Assembly (NCBI GenBank): GCA_964491875.1
Contig: CAZBIC010000024.1
Location: 1 to 64,000, forward strand
Length of the DNA: 64,000 nucleotides
Source of the DNA: JADJPG01 sp964491875
GTDB taxonomy: Bacteria; Verrucomicrobiota; Verrucomicrobiia; Limisphaerales; JADJPG01
Direction: 5' to 3'
Below the pieces are notes generated by a model. It was given only the letters and a program-made list of their open reading frames with translations. It was not told the DNA's origin and did not search any database. The translations under genes and the position numbers were made by a program. Below, piece after piece: positions 1-12,222 of this stretch (its first letter is position 1; every line of letters begins with the position of its first letter).

Positions 1-160
1 TGCATCCGCGAGCTTGGCCGCAGCGCGCGTCCGCACCGCGGCGCAGTCGGCGCCGACCCAGAAAAGGTAGCCGTAGCAGCTGTTCTGCGGTGATGGAGTG
101 CGGGCCTTGCGCAGGTAGTCGGCCGAGATCACCCGGTCGGCGCCCCACCGGCCGTCGTTG
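1..160 (-). other. Serine hydrolase (beta-lactamase family) C-terminal fragment fused to rplU frame
   Basis: Read on the minus strand this stretch continues the rplU frame without a stop but no longer encodes L21. It gives NDGRWGADRVISADYLRK, then a segment containing CYGYLFWVG. This resembles the C-terminal part of class C beta-lactamase-like serine hydrolases, where a DGRW/G-x-R-x-(I/V/L)-S segment precedes a YGYLWW-like motif. Base composition is even more GC-rich than the following rplU part. The most economical explanation is a chimeric join at the contig end, with about 158 bases of foreign sequence, because the two halves share the codons for LLVA at the junction. A real gene fusion cannot be excluded from the sequence alone. 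Confidence 0.55.
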
Positions 161-285
161 GCGACGAGCAAAACACGATCAAAAGTGAAGGGCTTGCCAG
201 CCTCGGTTTCGAGACGCTCGACCTCGAGCGTGTCGCCGGGGGCTACGCGATACTGTTTTCCACCAGTTTCAATGACGGCATACAT
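1..285 (-). CDS. rplU: 50S ribosomal protein L21, N-terminal part only (chimeric, runs off the left edge)
   Basis: The ATG at 285-283 opens a frame beginning MYAVIETGGKQYRVAPGD, the near-invariant start of bacterial L21, a 23S-rRNA-binding protein of the large subunit. L21-like sequence continues for about 42 residues to FTFDRVLLVA. Normal L21 is about 100 residues and would continue with a G-x-x-V-x-V-G-x-P segment and a basic KYKRRKRYR-like tail, both missing here. Instead the frame passes into serine-hydrolase-like sequence and stays open to base 1. The gene is divergent from mfd, with 144 bases between the starts. rpmA normally follows rplU and would lie outside the window. The identification of the N-terminus is firm; the intact gene is not present here. 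Confidence 0.75.
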   Translation of the reverse strand, partial: MYAVIETGGKQYRVAPGDTLEVERLETEAGKPFTFDRVLLVANDGRWGADRVISADYLRKARTPSPQNSCYGYLFWVGADCAAVRTRAAAKLADA

Positions 286-429
286 AGTCGTTTCCCAAAA
301 GGGAGGGAGATACCACCAAAAACACCGGGGGGTGTCAATCATCCATTTCCCGTTTTTTCGATCCACTGCAAAATCCCCGGCAATCCGCCGGTATTTCGTT
401 CCACTGACGGCGTGCCTTGACGTTCCGCG

Positions 430-4140
<3,711 letters not shown>

Positions 4141-4143
4141 GGA

Positions 4144-5928
4144 TTAGGGCACCAGACTCTCGAAGAGGCTCGGGGCGACTTGGGTGGTGAGCTTCTTGCA
4201 GCGGGCGAGGATTTCCCCGGCGGATTCGCAGTTGAGCGCGAAGTCGGCGAGCTCGCGGGCTTCGGTCATCTTTAGGCGGCGGATCAGGTACTTGATCTGC
4301 GGGACGGCACCGGGCGCGGCGCTGAGTTCCGTGACGCCGAGACCGAGCAGGAGGGGCGTGAGCACGGGGTCGCCGGCCATTTCACCGCAAACACCAGTCC
4401 ACACGCCGTGTTTCGCGCCGGCATCGGCGGTCATCTTGATGAGCCGGATGATCGCCGGATGCGTCGGCTCGTAGAGGTGCGCGATGCGTTCGTTGAGGCG
4501 ATCGACGGCGAGCGAGTATTGGATAAGATCGTTGGTGCCGACGCTGAAGAATTTCACGCGTCGGGCCAGCGAGTCCGCGGCAATCGCCGCGGACGGAATT
4601 TCAATCATCGCGCCGACTTCGAGGTTCTCGTCGAATGGGACGCCTTCCTTGCGCAGTTCGCCTTTGAACTCTTCGAGCAGGGCATTGGCTTGGTTGAGTT
4701 CGTCCAGGCCGGAAATCATCGGATACATCATCTTGATGTTGCCGACGACACTGGCGCGCAGAATGGCGCGAAGCTGGACGCGGAAGATCTCGCGTTCCTG
4801 GAGGCAGAAACGGATGGCGCGCCACCCGAGGAAGGGGTTCATCTCCTGCGGCACGTTGAGGTGCGAGAGAAACTTGTCACCGCCGAGGTCGAGCGTGCGG
4901 ATGATCACGGGGCTGGGCTTCAGCGCGTCCGCGACCTGGAAGTAGGCCTGGAATTGCTCTTCTTCGTTGGGGAGGACTTCGCGGTTGATGTAGAGGTATT
5001 CGGTCCGAAACAGCCCGACGCCTTCCGCGCCGCTGGCCAGCACGGCTTCTGTGTCGGAGGGCTGCTCAACGTTCGCGGAGAGGATGACCGGAATGCCGTC
5101 GAGGGTGACCGTGGGCTTGTCGATCGTGTCGCGAAGTTTTTCCTCGAGGGAAACCCGCTTCTTAACGAGTTGGCCGTATTCGAAGAGCGTCTGGTCGGTG
5201 GGATTGACGACGATCTGGCCGTTGAATCCGTCGAGCAGCACGTAGGTGCCGGAGGGGATTTCATGTGACGCGTGGTGCAGTCCCACGACTGCCGGAATGC
5301 GCATGGAGCGCGCCATGATGGCGGTGTGCGACGTGCGGCTGCCGATGTCGGTCGCGAAGCCGAGCACCATCTTTTTGTCCATCTGCGCGGTCTGGGACGG
5401 CGTCAGATCGTAGCTGATGATGATGCAGGGTTCCGTGAGGTTGCGAAGGTCGAGATTGGTTTCGCGGCCGACGAGGTTGTCGAGCATGCGGCCGGCGACA
5501 TCCCGCATGTCGGTGGCGCGTTCGCGGAGGTAATCGTCGCCGATGGAGCTGAGCGTCTTGATGTATTTCTCGACGACCTGCTGGAAGGCGTAGCCGGCGT
5601 TGACCTTTTCCTTGGTAATGAGCTTGGTGACTTCGTCAATCATGCTCGGGTCTTCGAGCACGAGGAGATGCGCATCAAAAATGGCGGCGTCGTTCGCACC
5701 GAGGCCCTCAGTCAGTTGACGTTGGACTTCGAGGACTTGCTGGCGAGTTTCGACGAGAGCTTGTTCGAAGCGTTTCAGTTCCGCAGGAACGTCAGCTTCG
5801 GCAATCTCGGTACGGGGAAGGGTGTCGCCATTGGGCTTGCCGAGTACAAGGATTTTCCCCCGACAGACTCCCGGCGATACCGGGATGCCACGGAAAATCC
5901 TTTCTCCCGCTCGCACTGGCTCTGGCAT
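4144..5928 (-). CDS. ptsP: Phosphoenolpyruvate-protein phosphotransferase (PTS Enzyme I)
   Basis: At 594 residues this is a full-length Enzyme I, the cytoplasmic kinase that autophosphorylates from phosphoenolpyruvate and passes the phosphate to HPr. The N-terminal helical HPr-binding part spans about 1-150. The phospho-histidine domain has GSRTSHTAI with His201; most family members have GGRTSHTAI, so the second Gly is Ser here. The C-terminal PEP-binding barrel includes SVGTNDLIQYSLAVDR, then EPTHPAII and the active-site Cys in GVCGEMAGD. Translation starts at the ATG at 5928; no strong ribosome-binding site is visible. No HPr or Enzyme II gene is in the window, so it may serve a regulatory phosphorelay or partners encoded elsewhere. 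Stops of ptsP and mfd are 3 bases apart. Confidence 0.96.
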   Translation of the reverse strand: MPEPVRAGERIFRGIPVSPGVCRGKILVLGKPNGDTLPRTEIAEADVPAELKRFEQALVETRQQVLEVQRQLTEGLGANDAAIFDAHLLVLEDPSMIDEVTKLITKEKVNAGYAFQQVVEKYIKTLSSIGDDYLRERATDMRDVAGRMLDNLVGRETNLDLRNLTEPCIIISYDLTPSQTAQMDKKMVLGFATDIGSRTSHTAIMARSMRIPAVVGLHHASHEIPSGTYVLLDGFNGQIVVNPTDQTLFEYGQLVKKRVSLEEKLRDTIDKPTVTLDGIPVILSANVEQPSDTEAVLASGAEGVGLFRTEYLYINREVLPNEEEQFQAYFQVADALKPSPVIIRTLDLGGDKFLSHLNVPQEMNPFLGWRAIRFCLQEREIFRVQLRAILRASVVGNIKMMYPMISGLDELNQANALLEEFKGELRKEGVPFDENLEVGAMIEIPSAAIAADSLARRVKFFSVGTNDLIQYSLAVDRLNERIAHLYEPTHPAIIRLIKMTADAGAKHGVWTGVCGEMAGDPVLTPLLLGLGVTELSAAPGAVPQIKYLIRRLKMTEARELADFALNCESAGEILARCKKLTTQVAPSLFESLVP

Positions 5929-6012
5929 GGCCGATAAATATCCGGGAATGCAATGGAAGAAAAGTAAGAAAGCGGCAACCTGCGAATTATTCTGCGTTCA
6001 TGTGCCGACGGC

Positions 6013-6040
6013 GCGGCCGGTCTGTGGTATTGTCGGCCGC
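6013..6040 (+). promoter_or_regulatory. 7-bp inverted repeat just upstream of the secreted nuclease gene
   Basis: gcggccg (6013-6019) and cggccgc (6034-6040) form a perfect GC stem with a 14-base loop that contains a TATTGT sequence resembling a -10 box. It ends 5 bases before the ATG at 6046. It could be an operator or an mRNA hairpin controlling translation; nothing else supports either reading. Confidence 0.25.
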
Positions 6041-6045
6041 ATTCG

Positions 6046-8721
6046 ATGACCTTTGCCGTAGCCAAATCAATGTCGAACGCCGGTGACCTAGACGGGCGTT
6101 GGCTTCGAGTGCCGTTTCGCCTGGGTCCGGTGCTGTGTGTTGCGCTGTGGCTGCTGACGGTCGTGGTGGCCAAGGCTGAGGTGGTGATCAGTCAGATTTA
6201 CGGTGGTGGCGGCAATTCGGGCGCGCTTTTCCATAATGACTTCGTCGAGATTTTCAATCGAGGGAATCAACCGGTCAGTCTGCTGGGATGGTCCGTTCAA
6301 TATTCTTCCAGCGCGGGAACTTCTTGGCAGATCGTCTCGTTGCAAGGCGAGGTCGCGGCGGGTCGGCATTTCCTCGTTCAGCTTGCCTCTGGTGGCGTGA
6401 ACGGGCTGCCACTGCCGGCGGCGGACGCGACGGGCACGATCAACCTGAGTGCAACGGGCGGGAAGGTGGCATTGGTGCGGGCCACGGTGGGGTTGAGCGG
6501 GGCGTGTCCGGAGTCGGATGCCATCGTTGATCTGGTGGGCTATGGCGCGTCGGCATCGTGTTTCGAGGGGGCTGCCCCGGCGCCGGCGCCATCCAGCATG
6601 CTCGCGGTCATCCGCTCGTCGAATGGCTGCCTCGATAGCGGGGACAACGGCGTGGACTTTTTTACCTCCGCGCCGGCGCCTCGCAATCTTCAGGATGCTT
6701 CGAATCCATGTGACTCGGTGACGACGCGCGCGTTGCACGAGATTCAAGGGGCCGGCGCCACGTCGCCGTTGGCCGGGCAGACGGTGGCGACGACGACCAA
6801 CGTGATTACGGCGCTGACTTCCGACGGCTTCTTTCTGCAAGCCTTCGATGCGGAAGTGGACGGTGATGCCGACACCTCGGAGGGAATCTTTGTTTCGACT
6901 CCGGACGCTCTTCCGGTGCTTGCCCAAGTCGGCAATGCCGTGGTGGTGACAGGGTTCGTGGAAGAGTATCGGCCCGCGTCTGATCCGGCTTCGCCAACGC
7001 GCACCCAGCTGATCAATCCGGTTTTGACGTTGGTGGCGACAAGTCAGTCACTGCCGGCTCCAGCCTTGTTGACGAAGAATGACTGGGGCGAAGTGGCGTC
7101 GCTCGCTGGCCTCGAACGGTGCGAAGGAATGCGAGTGATCGCGGGCGCGCTGACCGTGGTGAGCGCGACGGAAGGGTTCATCCAGGAAGCGTCCGCAGTT
7201 GGAATATCGGATGGCGTATTCTACGCAGTGCCGACTGGAGTCGCGCGTCCGCAGCGTGAGCCGGGCATCCCGTTTTGGGTTGAACTCCCGGCTGACGCTC
7301 CGGTGGGTGTTGCTCGATTCGACGGCAACCCGGAGCGGTTGCGTGTCGATAGCAATTCGCAACCGGGCGCGCGGCGCCTGGAGGTCGTCGCGGGCGCGGT
7401 GGTGAACGGCCTGACGGGCGTTTTGGATTTCCAGCGACGGATATGGACCTTGCTCCCCGATGCATCGAGTGTTCCGAGCATTTCTGGAAATCGAGCCGCG
7501 GAGTCGGTCGATGCTGCGGCGACGAATGAGATTCTTCTGGCGTCGCTGAATCTTCAGCGGTTCTTCGATACGGAGGAGGATCCGGAGGTGCTTGATGTTG
7601 TGCTGACGCCGTCTGCGTTTGCCGGACGACTGAGCAAGGCATCGTTGACCATTCGGAACGTCCTTCGTGGACCGGATATTCTCGGCGTGGTTGAAGTGGA
7701 GAATTTGCCGACGCTCCAGGCGATCGCGGATCAAGTGAACGCGGATCTGGCGGCGAGCGGGAAGAGCAGTCCGCGCTATGTGGCCTTCCTGGCCGAGGGG
7801 AATGACGTTGGCGGAATTGACGTCGGTTTTCTGGTGAACACCGCGCGGGTAGAGGTGGTGGACGTGGTGCAGGTCGGGAAGGATGCGACGTACGTGAATC
7901 CAGAGACGGGGTCTCCCAGCACGTTGAATGATCGACCGCCGCTGGTGTTGCGAGCGAGCGTGGCGAAGCCGGGTTCCACTAACTTGCTGTCGATGACTGT
8001 CGTGCTGAATCACCTTCGCTCGATGAGCGGGATCGACGATCCTGCGGACGGCGGGCGGACCCGCGCCAAGCGTCGCGCGCAGGCCGAGTATCTCGCGGGT
8101 CTGGTTCAGGAACGGCAGGCGCTCGCACCATCAGAGAACGTGATTGTCATGGGCGACTTCAACGCGTTCGAGTTCAACGACGGCTACGTGGACGTGATGG
8201 GAACCATCAAGGGAACACCGACGCCCGCGACCGAGGTGACTCTGGCGAGTCCCGATCTGGTGAATCCGGATTTAATCAATCTGACCGACCTTCTGCCGCC
8301 ACCGGAGCGTTACTCCTACAGCTTTGATGGAAACGTGCAGGCCATCGATCACATGTTGGTGAACTCAACCCTGCGTCCGCGGGTCACGCGACACGGCTAT
8401 GCGCGCAGCAATGTGGATTTCCCTGAGAGCTTCCGCAGCGACTTCAATCGCCCGGAGCGTTTGTCGGATCACGATGCGGCGGTCGCGTGGTTCGCGCTGA
8501 TGATTCAACCGCGGCTGGAGTCCATTTCCCTCACGGACGGTCAGGTCCAGTTGAAGGTCACGGCGGAGCCGCTTCAGACGGCCCGGGTCGAAGTGTCGAG
8601 TGATCTCGTGACTTGGGAAGAAGTGGGGACGGTGGTCATCGACGCACTGGGCGCGGGGGGCTTTGCGACGCCGGTCGAAGTGTCGCCAGGGGCGAGATTC
8701 TATCGTTTGGCCGCGCCGTGA
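6046..8721 (+). CDS. Secreted lamin-tail / endonuclease-exonuclease-phosphatase (EEP) family protein
   Basis: The 891-residue protein is probably an extracellular nuclease or phosphodiesterase. It has an N-terminal hydrophobic export segment (about 28-45). A lamin-tail domain follows from about 46 (VVISQIYGGGGNSG). A middle region (about 225-330, with DGFFLQAFDAEVDGD) resembles the OB-fold segment of YhcR-type nucleases. The EEP domain starts near 494, with the metal-binding Glu in VVEVENLP (about 549), GDFNAFE at 703-709 and the catalytic SDHD at 807-810. The C-terminus carries the shared W/FYR module (VEVSSDLVTWEEV ... RFYRLAAP). Translation may start at 6046 or at the ATG at 6070; neither has a clear ribosome-binding site. 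It converges on the phosphatase gene at 8745. Confidence 0.85.
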   Translation: MTFAVAKSMSNAGDLDGRWLRVPFRLGPVLCVALWLLTVVVAKAEVVISQIYGGGGNSGALFHNDFVEIFNRGNQPVSLLGWSVQYSSSAGTSWQIVSLQGEVAAGRHFLVQLASGGVNGLPLPAADATGTINLSATGGKVALVRATVGLSGACPESDAIVDLVGYGASASCFEGAAPAPAPSSMLAVIRSSNGCLDSGDNGVDFFTSAPAPRNLQDASNPCDSVTTRALHEIQGAGATSPLAGQTVATTTNVITALTSDGFFLQAFDAEVDGDADTSEGIFVSTPDALPVLAQVGNAVVVTGFVEEYRPASDPASPTRTQLINPVLTLVATSQSLPAPALLTKNDWGEVASLAGLERCEGMRVIAGALTVVSATEGFIQEASAVGISDGVFYAVPTGVARPQREPGIPFWVELPADAPVGVARFDGNPERLRVDSNSQPGARRLEVVAGAVVNGLTGVLDFQRRIWTLLPDASSVPSISGNRAAESVDAAATNEILLASLNLQRFFDTEEDPEVLDVVLTPSAFAGRLSKASLTIRNVLRGPDILGVVEVENLPTLQAIADQVNADLAASGKSSPRYVAFLAEGNDVGGIDVGFLVNTARVEVVDVVQVGKDATYVNPETGSPSTLNDRPPLVLRASVAKPGSTNLLSMTVVLNHLRSMSGIDDPADGGRTRAKRRAQAEYLAGLVQERQALAPSENVIVMGDFNAFEFNDGYVDVMGTIKGTPTPATEVTLASPDLVNPDLINLTDLLPPPERYSYSFDGNVQAIDHMLVNSTLRPRVTRHGYARSNVDFPESFRSDFNRPERLSDHDAAVAWFALMIQPRLESISLTDGQVQLKVTAEPLQTARVEVSSDLVTWEEVGTVVIDALGAGGFATPVEVSPGARFYRLAAP

Positions 8722-8744
8722 CGGATTGAACGTTGCCATCCCTC

Positions 8745-10361
8745 CTATCGCAGTTGTGCGACGCGATAGAAGGATTTGTCGGTGCCCGGTGTCGCTGGTC
8801 CTGACCAGCGGGAGGTCGCGCCGCTGGCGGTAATGCTGCCACTGATGGGAATCCACTCCTGGTGATTCAGACCGTCCTTGCGTTCAATCCGATAGCTTTG
8901 GCCGGCGATGGATTTCCAGGAGGCATGTACGGTTGAGCCTTCGATGGTGAAGGTGGCGATGCGGACGGGTTCAGGCGGTGCTCCTTTGATAATCGTGAAG
9001 TAGTCGTCGATGACGCCGGTTTCGCGGATGAACTTCGCGTCCAGACGCTGGCCGTTGACGTCGATCACCATCGAACCGAGTTTGCTCATGCCGATGAACA
9101 TGGCCGGATGGTTTAGGCCGAGGTTGTTCCAAGCCCAGCCGGAACTGCCCACGACGGCATAAACGGCTCCCTGCCGCGCGTCTGGACCGGTGGCGGCCTT
9201 GAGATACGCACCGGTGTCGTTGGTGCGCCCGCTTCCTGAGTCCTTCGCCATGGCCGGAGTCCATGTGAAGCTTTGGCCATAATGTCCATCGATGAGAAAC
9301 GAACGTTCATAGACGTGGCTGTGGCCGCAGAGCACCAGATCCACTCCGTAGGATTCGATGATCGGAAGGACGTCATTCCGCATCTTTTTCAAGTTCGGAC
9401 GGGAATCGGAATCGTGCGAACCTTTCGAGTAGGGCGGAGAGTGCCAGAAGACGATCAGCCAGTCCTTCGTGTTGGCGGCGAGATCAGCCGTGAGCCAAGT
9501 CATTTGTGGACTGCCTGATACGGTGCTGGAAATTTCGGAGTCGAGACAGACGAAGTGAATGTTGCCGTAGTCGAAGGAGTAATAGAGCTCGTTGCCAGAC
9601 GGAATGCCGCCCGCTTCGCCTCGCGTGGGCAGGGAGAAAATATCGAAATACGCCGGAACGTTTCCTGTGAACGGATCTATCTCGTGATTTCCTATGGCGG
9701 ACCAGATGACTGACTGACGTGTAATCTCTGGATAAATATTGAAGAAGTTGGTCGTGTAATCGCCATCGTTGCCATCGTTGTAAGCGTTGTCGCCGAGCAG
9801 CAGCCAGACATCAGCGTAACGTCCGGCGGCATTGGCATAGTAAGCGTCGCGCACGGCGCGCTGGCCTTCGACGAGCAAGCCGTAGTCGGTGTAGTCTGGT
9901 TGATTGAAGGCTGCGCCTGCATCGCCGAGCACCCAGATGCGCGTGGGTTTGGCTTCGAGGGGAGCAGTGATGAAATAGTGATTGGTGGAGCTGGCCAGTT
10001 CGAGGGTATCCGTACCGATTGCATAGTAGTAGCGCGAGTTCGGAGCGAGGTTGGTCAGCGTGAGCGCGTGATCGGTGACGTTTGCGACGTCTGTCATTTG
10101 CCATGTGAGCGCTTGTGGTTGGAGACCGAATCGAACGCGGCTGGGCGTTGGAGAATCTGTTCGCCAACGGACGATGATGTTGGTGGCGGTGCCGAGTTGC
10201 AGATACGGACCACGCGTCAGAGTGACCGATCCGCTGGCGGCCAGAGCCGGTTCAAAGCTCACCGTGACGAAGACAGCAATGGTCAATGACAACCAGTTCA
10301 CGTTCGAGGCGAGCTTCCTCCAGGTTTGAACTGCAGCATTGGAATAGTTCCTTAATTGCAT
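8745..10361 (-). CDS. Secreted purple acid phosphatase-like metallophosphoesterase (paralogue 1)
   Basis: The 538-residue protein has an N-terminal signal segment (about 24-42), then a fibronectin-III-like domain typical of purple acid phosphatases (about 44-135, GPYLQLGTATNIIVRWRTD). The calcineurin-like phosphoesterase domain has all five metal-ligand blocks: GDAG at 146-149, GDNAY at 190-194, GNHE at 224-227, the WHSPP histidine at 307 and GHSH followed by VYER at 346-349. It should hydrolyse phosphate esters outside the cytoplasm. The C-terminus is the shared module (YRIERKDGLNHQEWIPI ... FYRVAQLR). The ATG at 10361 is preferred over the GTG one codon upstream. It is a tandem paralogue of the next gene on the same strand; the 77-base gap suggests co-transcription. 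Confidence 0.9.
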   Translation of the reverse strand: MQLRNYSNAAVQTWRKLASNVNWLSLTIAVFVTVSFEPALAASGSVTLTRGPYLQLGTATNIIVRWRTDSPTPSRVRFGLQPQALTWQMTDVANVTDHALTLTNLAPNSRYYYAIGTDTLELASSTNHYFITAPLEAKPTRIWVLGDAGAAFNQPDYTDYGLLVEGQRAVRDAYYANAAGRYADVWLLLGDNAYNDGNDGDYTTNFFNIYPEITRQSVIWSAIGNHEIDPFTGNVPAYFDIFSLPTRGEAGGIPSGNELYYSFDYGNIHFVCLDSEISSTVSGSPQMTWLTADLAANTKDWLIVFWHSPPYSKGSHDSDSRPNLKKMRNDVLPIIESYGVDLVLCGHSHVYERSFLIDGHYGQSFTWTPAMAKDSGSGRTNDTGAYLKAATGPDARQGAVYAVVGSSGWAWNNLGLNHPAMFIGMSKLGSMVIDVNGQRLDAKFIRETGVIDDYFTIIKGAPPEPVRIATFTIEGSTVHASWKSIAGQSYRIERKDGLNHQEWIPISGSITASGATSRWSGPATPGTDKSFYRVAQLR

Positions 10362-10438
10362 CACGTATCCATCGGTTGTGTGTGGTGAACCTCAAGACAT
10401 GCGCTCGTCGGCACCACGCAACCGACGCGTCGCGGAAA

Positions 10439-12004
10439 TCAATTCGTCACTTCCACCACGCGCAGGAAGGCGTGGCCGGTTGGCGATGGCGCATCGCCTT
10501 CCCAGGCCGAGGTGGCACCGCTGGCGGTGATGTCCTCGCTGATGGGCATCCAATCCGGTGATTCGAGATTGTCCGTCATCTCCACGCGGTAAGTATGTCC
10601 GGTGCGCGATTTCCAGCGGAGGATGGCGTAGCCTTCGGCGGAGAGGATATCAACGACACGCAAGGGTTCCGGCGCGGCTCCTTTGAGGATGGTGAAATGG
10701 TCATCGATCTCGCCGGTCTCGCGCAGGAACTTTCCGTCGAGCCGGTGATCCTGAATATCGAGAACGAGCGAGCCCATGCGAAGCAGCGCGGTGTGCATGG
10801 CGGGATGGCGGCCGGTGACAAACGTCGCCCAGCCCGAACTGCCGGCCACGACATAGACGGTGCCCTGGTTGGGAGTGGCTCCTGTGCCTTCCTTGCGGTA
10901 GGCGCCAGTGTCCCCGGGGCGACCGCTGCCAGCGTCGAGCATCATCGAAGGCGTCAACGAGCTGGAATAACCGTAGTGGCCATCGAGCAGGAAGGAGCGT
11001 TCGTAGTTGTGGCTGTGACCGCTGAGAACGAGGTCCACGCCGTATCGTTCGAGGATGGGCAGGACGTTCTCGCGCATGTCCTGCATGCGGCCAGCGCTGT
11101 CGAAGATGCTGTCTGAATCGTGTGAGCCTTTCGTGTAGGGCGGGCTGTGCCACATCGCGATGGTCCAGTCCTTCGTGTTCGCCGCCAAATTCTCCTCCAG
11201 CCACACGAGCATCGGACTGCCCGGGCCGCGGGCGGATTCCTCGGAGTCGAGGCAGACGACGTGAATGTCTCCGTAATCGAACGAGTAATAATGTTCAGTG
11301 CCGGACGGTTCGCCGCCAGCCTCGCCCGCGGTGGGGAAAGTGAAGTTGTTGAAGTAAGCGTGCTGCCCGTTCTCCTCGATCGAGTACGTTTCGTGATTCC
11401 CCATCGTGCTCCAGAGCGGCGTGTGGCGGAGGAGTTCAGGATACATGTCAAACACCGCGTTCTGATACTCCGCGTCGGTGCCGATGCCGTAGGCGTTGTC
11501 GCCCAGCATCAGCCAGAAGTCCGTGTAGCGGCGGCCAGTGAATTCCCGGTAGCGGGTGTAAACGGCCTTGGCAGCGACCGTGGCGCTGCCGGAATCTCCG
11601 ATCACCCAGATGCGCGTCGGGCGTTTGACGGCTGGTCCGGTGAAGAAGAAGTGGTCCGGCCCTTCGGACAACACGTCCAGCTCAGTTTCGATCTGGTATT
11701 GGTAACCCATGTCGGGCGCGAGGTTGGTGAGCGTGATGGAATGCTCCGTCTTCGGCTCGGCGTCGCGGATGGACCAGATGCCCGTGTGCGGTCCGGCGGT
11801 GAACCTCACGGCGCTCGGCACCGGCGCATCTGTCCGCCAGCGCACGGTGATGTTGGAGGACGTCAGGTTTTGCAAATATGGCCCGCGAATCACCATCGCG
11901 AACGGCGGTTCCTCCGCATGACCTTCCATGGGCAGGAGCAAACCAGCGAGCGCGGGAATTGCGCTAAAGGGCAAGAATTTCATTAACGATGTCCTGGCGT
12001 CCAT
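10439..12004 (-). CDS. Secreted purple acid phosphatase-like metallophosphoesterase (paralogue 2)
   Basis: The 521-residue protein shares architecture and many identical segments with its downstream neighbour, including HSPPY-x-KGSHDSDS, YGVDLVL and GHSH-x-YERSFL. It has a signal peptide (about 8-30), a fibronectin-III-like domain (about 38-125) and a metallophosphoesterase domain with GDSG at 136-139, GDNAY at 168-172 and GNHE at 202-205. The C-terminal module ends RVVEVTN, where FYRV has become FLRV. Longer starts are open up to 12100, but the ATG at 12004 is chosen. It has a GAGGT ribosome-binding site 7 bases upstream and gives a compact signal peptide. The gene is probably the first of a two-gene unit and is divergent from the CotH protein gene. 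Confidence 0.9.
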   Translation of the reverse strand: MDARTSLMKFLPFSAIPALAGLLLPMEGHAEEPPFAMVIRGPYLQNLTSSNITVRWRTDAPVPSAVRFTAGPHTGIWSIRDAEPKTEHSITLTNLAPDMGYQYQIETELDVLSEGPDHFFFTGPAVKRPTRIWVIGDSGSATVAAKAVYTRYREFTGRRYTDFWLMLGDNAYGIGTDAEYQNAVFDMYPELLRHTPLWSTMGNHETYSIEENGQHAYFNNFTFPTAGEAGGEPSGTEHYYSFDYGDIHVVCLDSEESARGPGSPMLVWLEENLAANTKDWTIAMWHSPPYTKGSHDSDSIFDSAGRMQDMRENVLPILERYGVDLVLSGHSHNYERSFLLDGHYGYSSSLTPSMMLDAGSGRPGDTGAYRKEGTGATPNQGTVYVVAGSSGWATFVTGRHPAMHTALLRMGSLVLDIQDHRLDGKFLRETGEIDDHFTILKGAAPEPLRVVDILSAEGYAILRWKSRTGHTYRVEMTDNLESPDWMPISEDITASGATSAWEGDAPSPTGHAFLRVVEVTN

Positions 12005-12222
12005 ACATGTGACCTCGGCTCGGTTTGGTTTGGGAATGCGCAGAAAAGAAAGCATGTTCATTTGAGTTCGGCAAGTTTCTGATGGCATTGGTTCGTGCAA
12101 AGCCGGTGTTGTAAGAGGCGCGAATTCCGATAATCTCCCGGGCGAACCCTGACATTATGTCGTTGTCCTTAGCCGTATTGCCGACTCCGAAGCCTCTCCA
12201 ATCCATCAACCTGCCGAATCTT
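12005..12222. other. Divergent intergenic region between phosphatase 2 and the CotH protein
   Basis: About 218 bases separate the chosen starts. Promoters for both directions must lie here. A GATAAT sequence at about 12129-12134, with TGTTGT 16 bases upstream, is a weak candidate for the plus-strand promoter. I see no operator-like repeat. Confidence 0.2.
12012..12016 (-). promoter_or_regulatory. Ribosome-binding site deciding the start of phosphatase paralogue 2
   Basis: On the minus strand GAGGT lies 7 bases before the ATG at 12004. This is one of the few convincing Shine-Dalgarno sequences in the window and favours 12004 over upstream starts. Confidence 0.5.
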
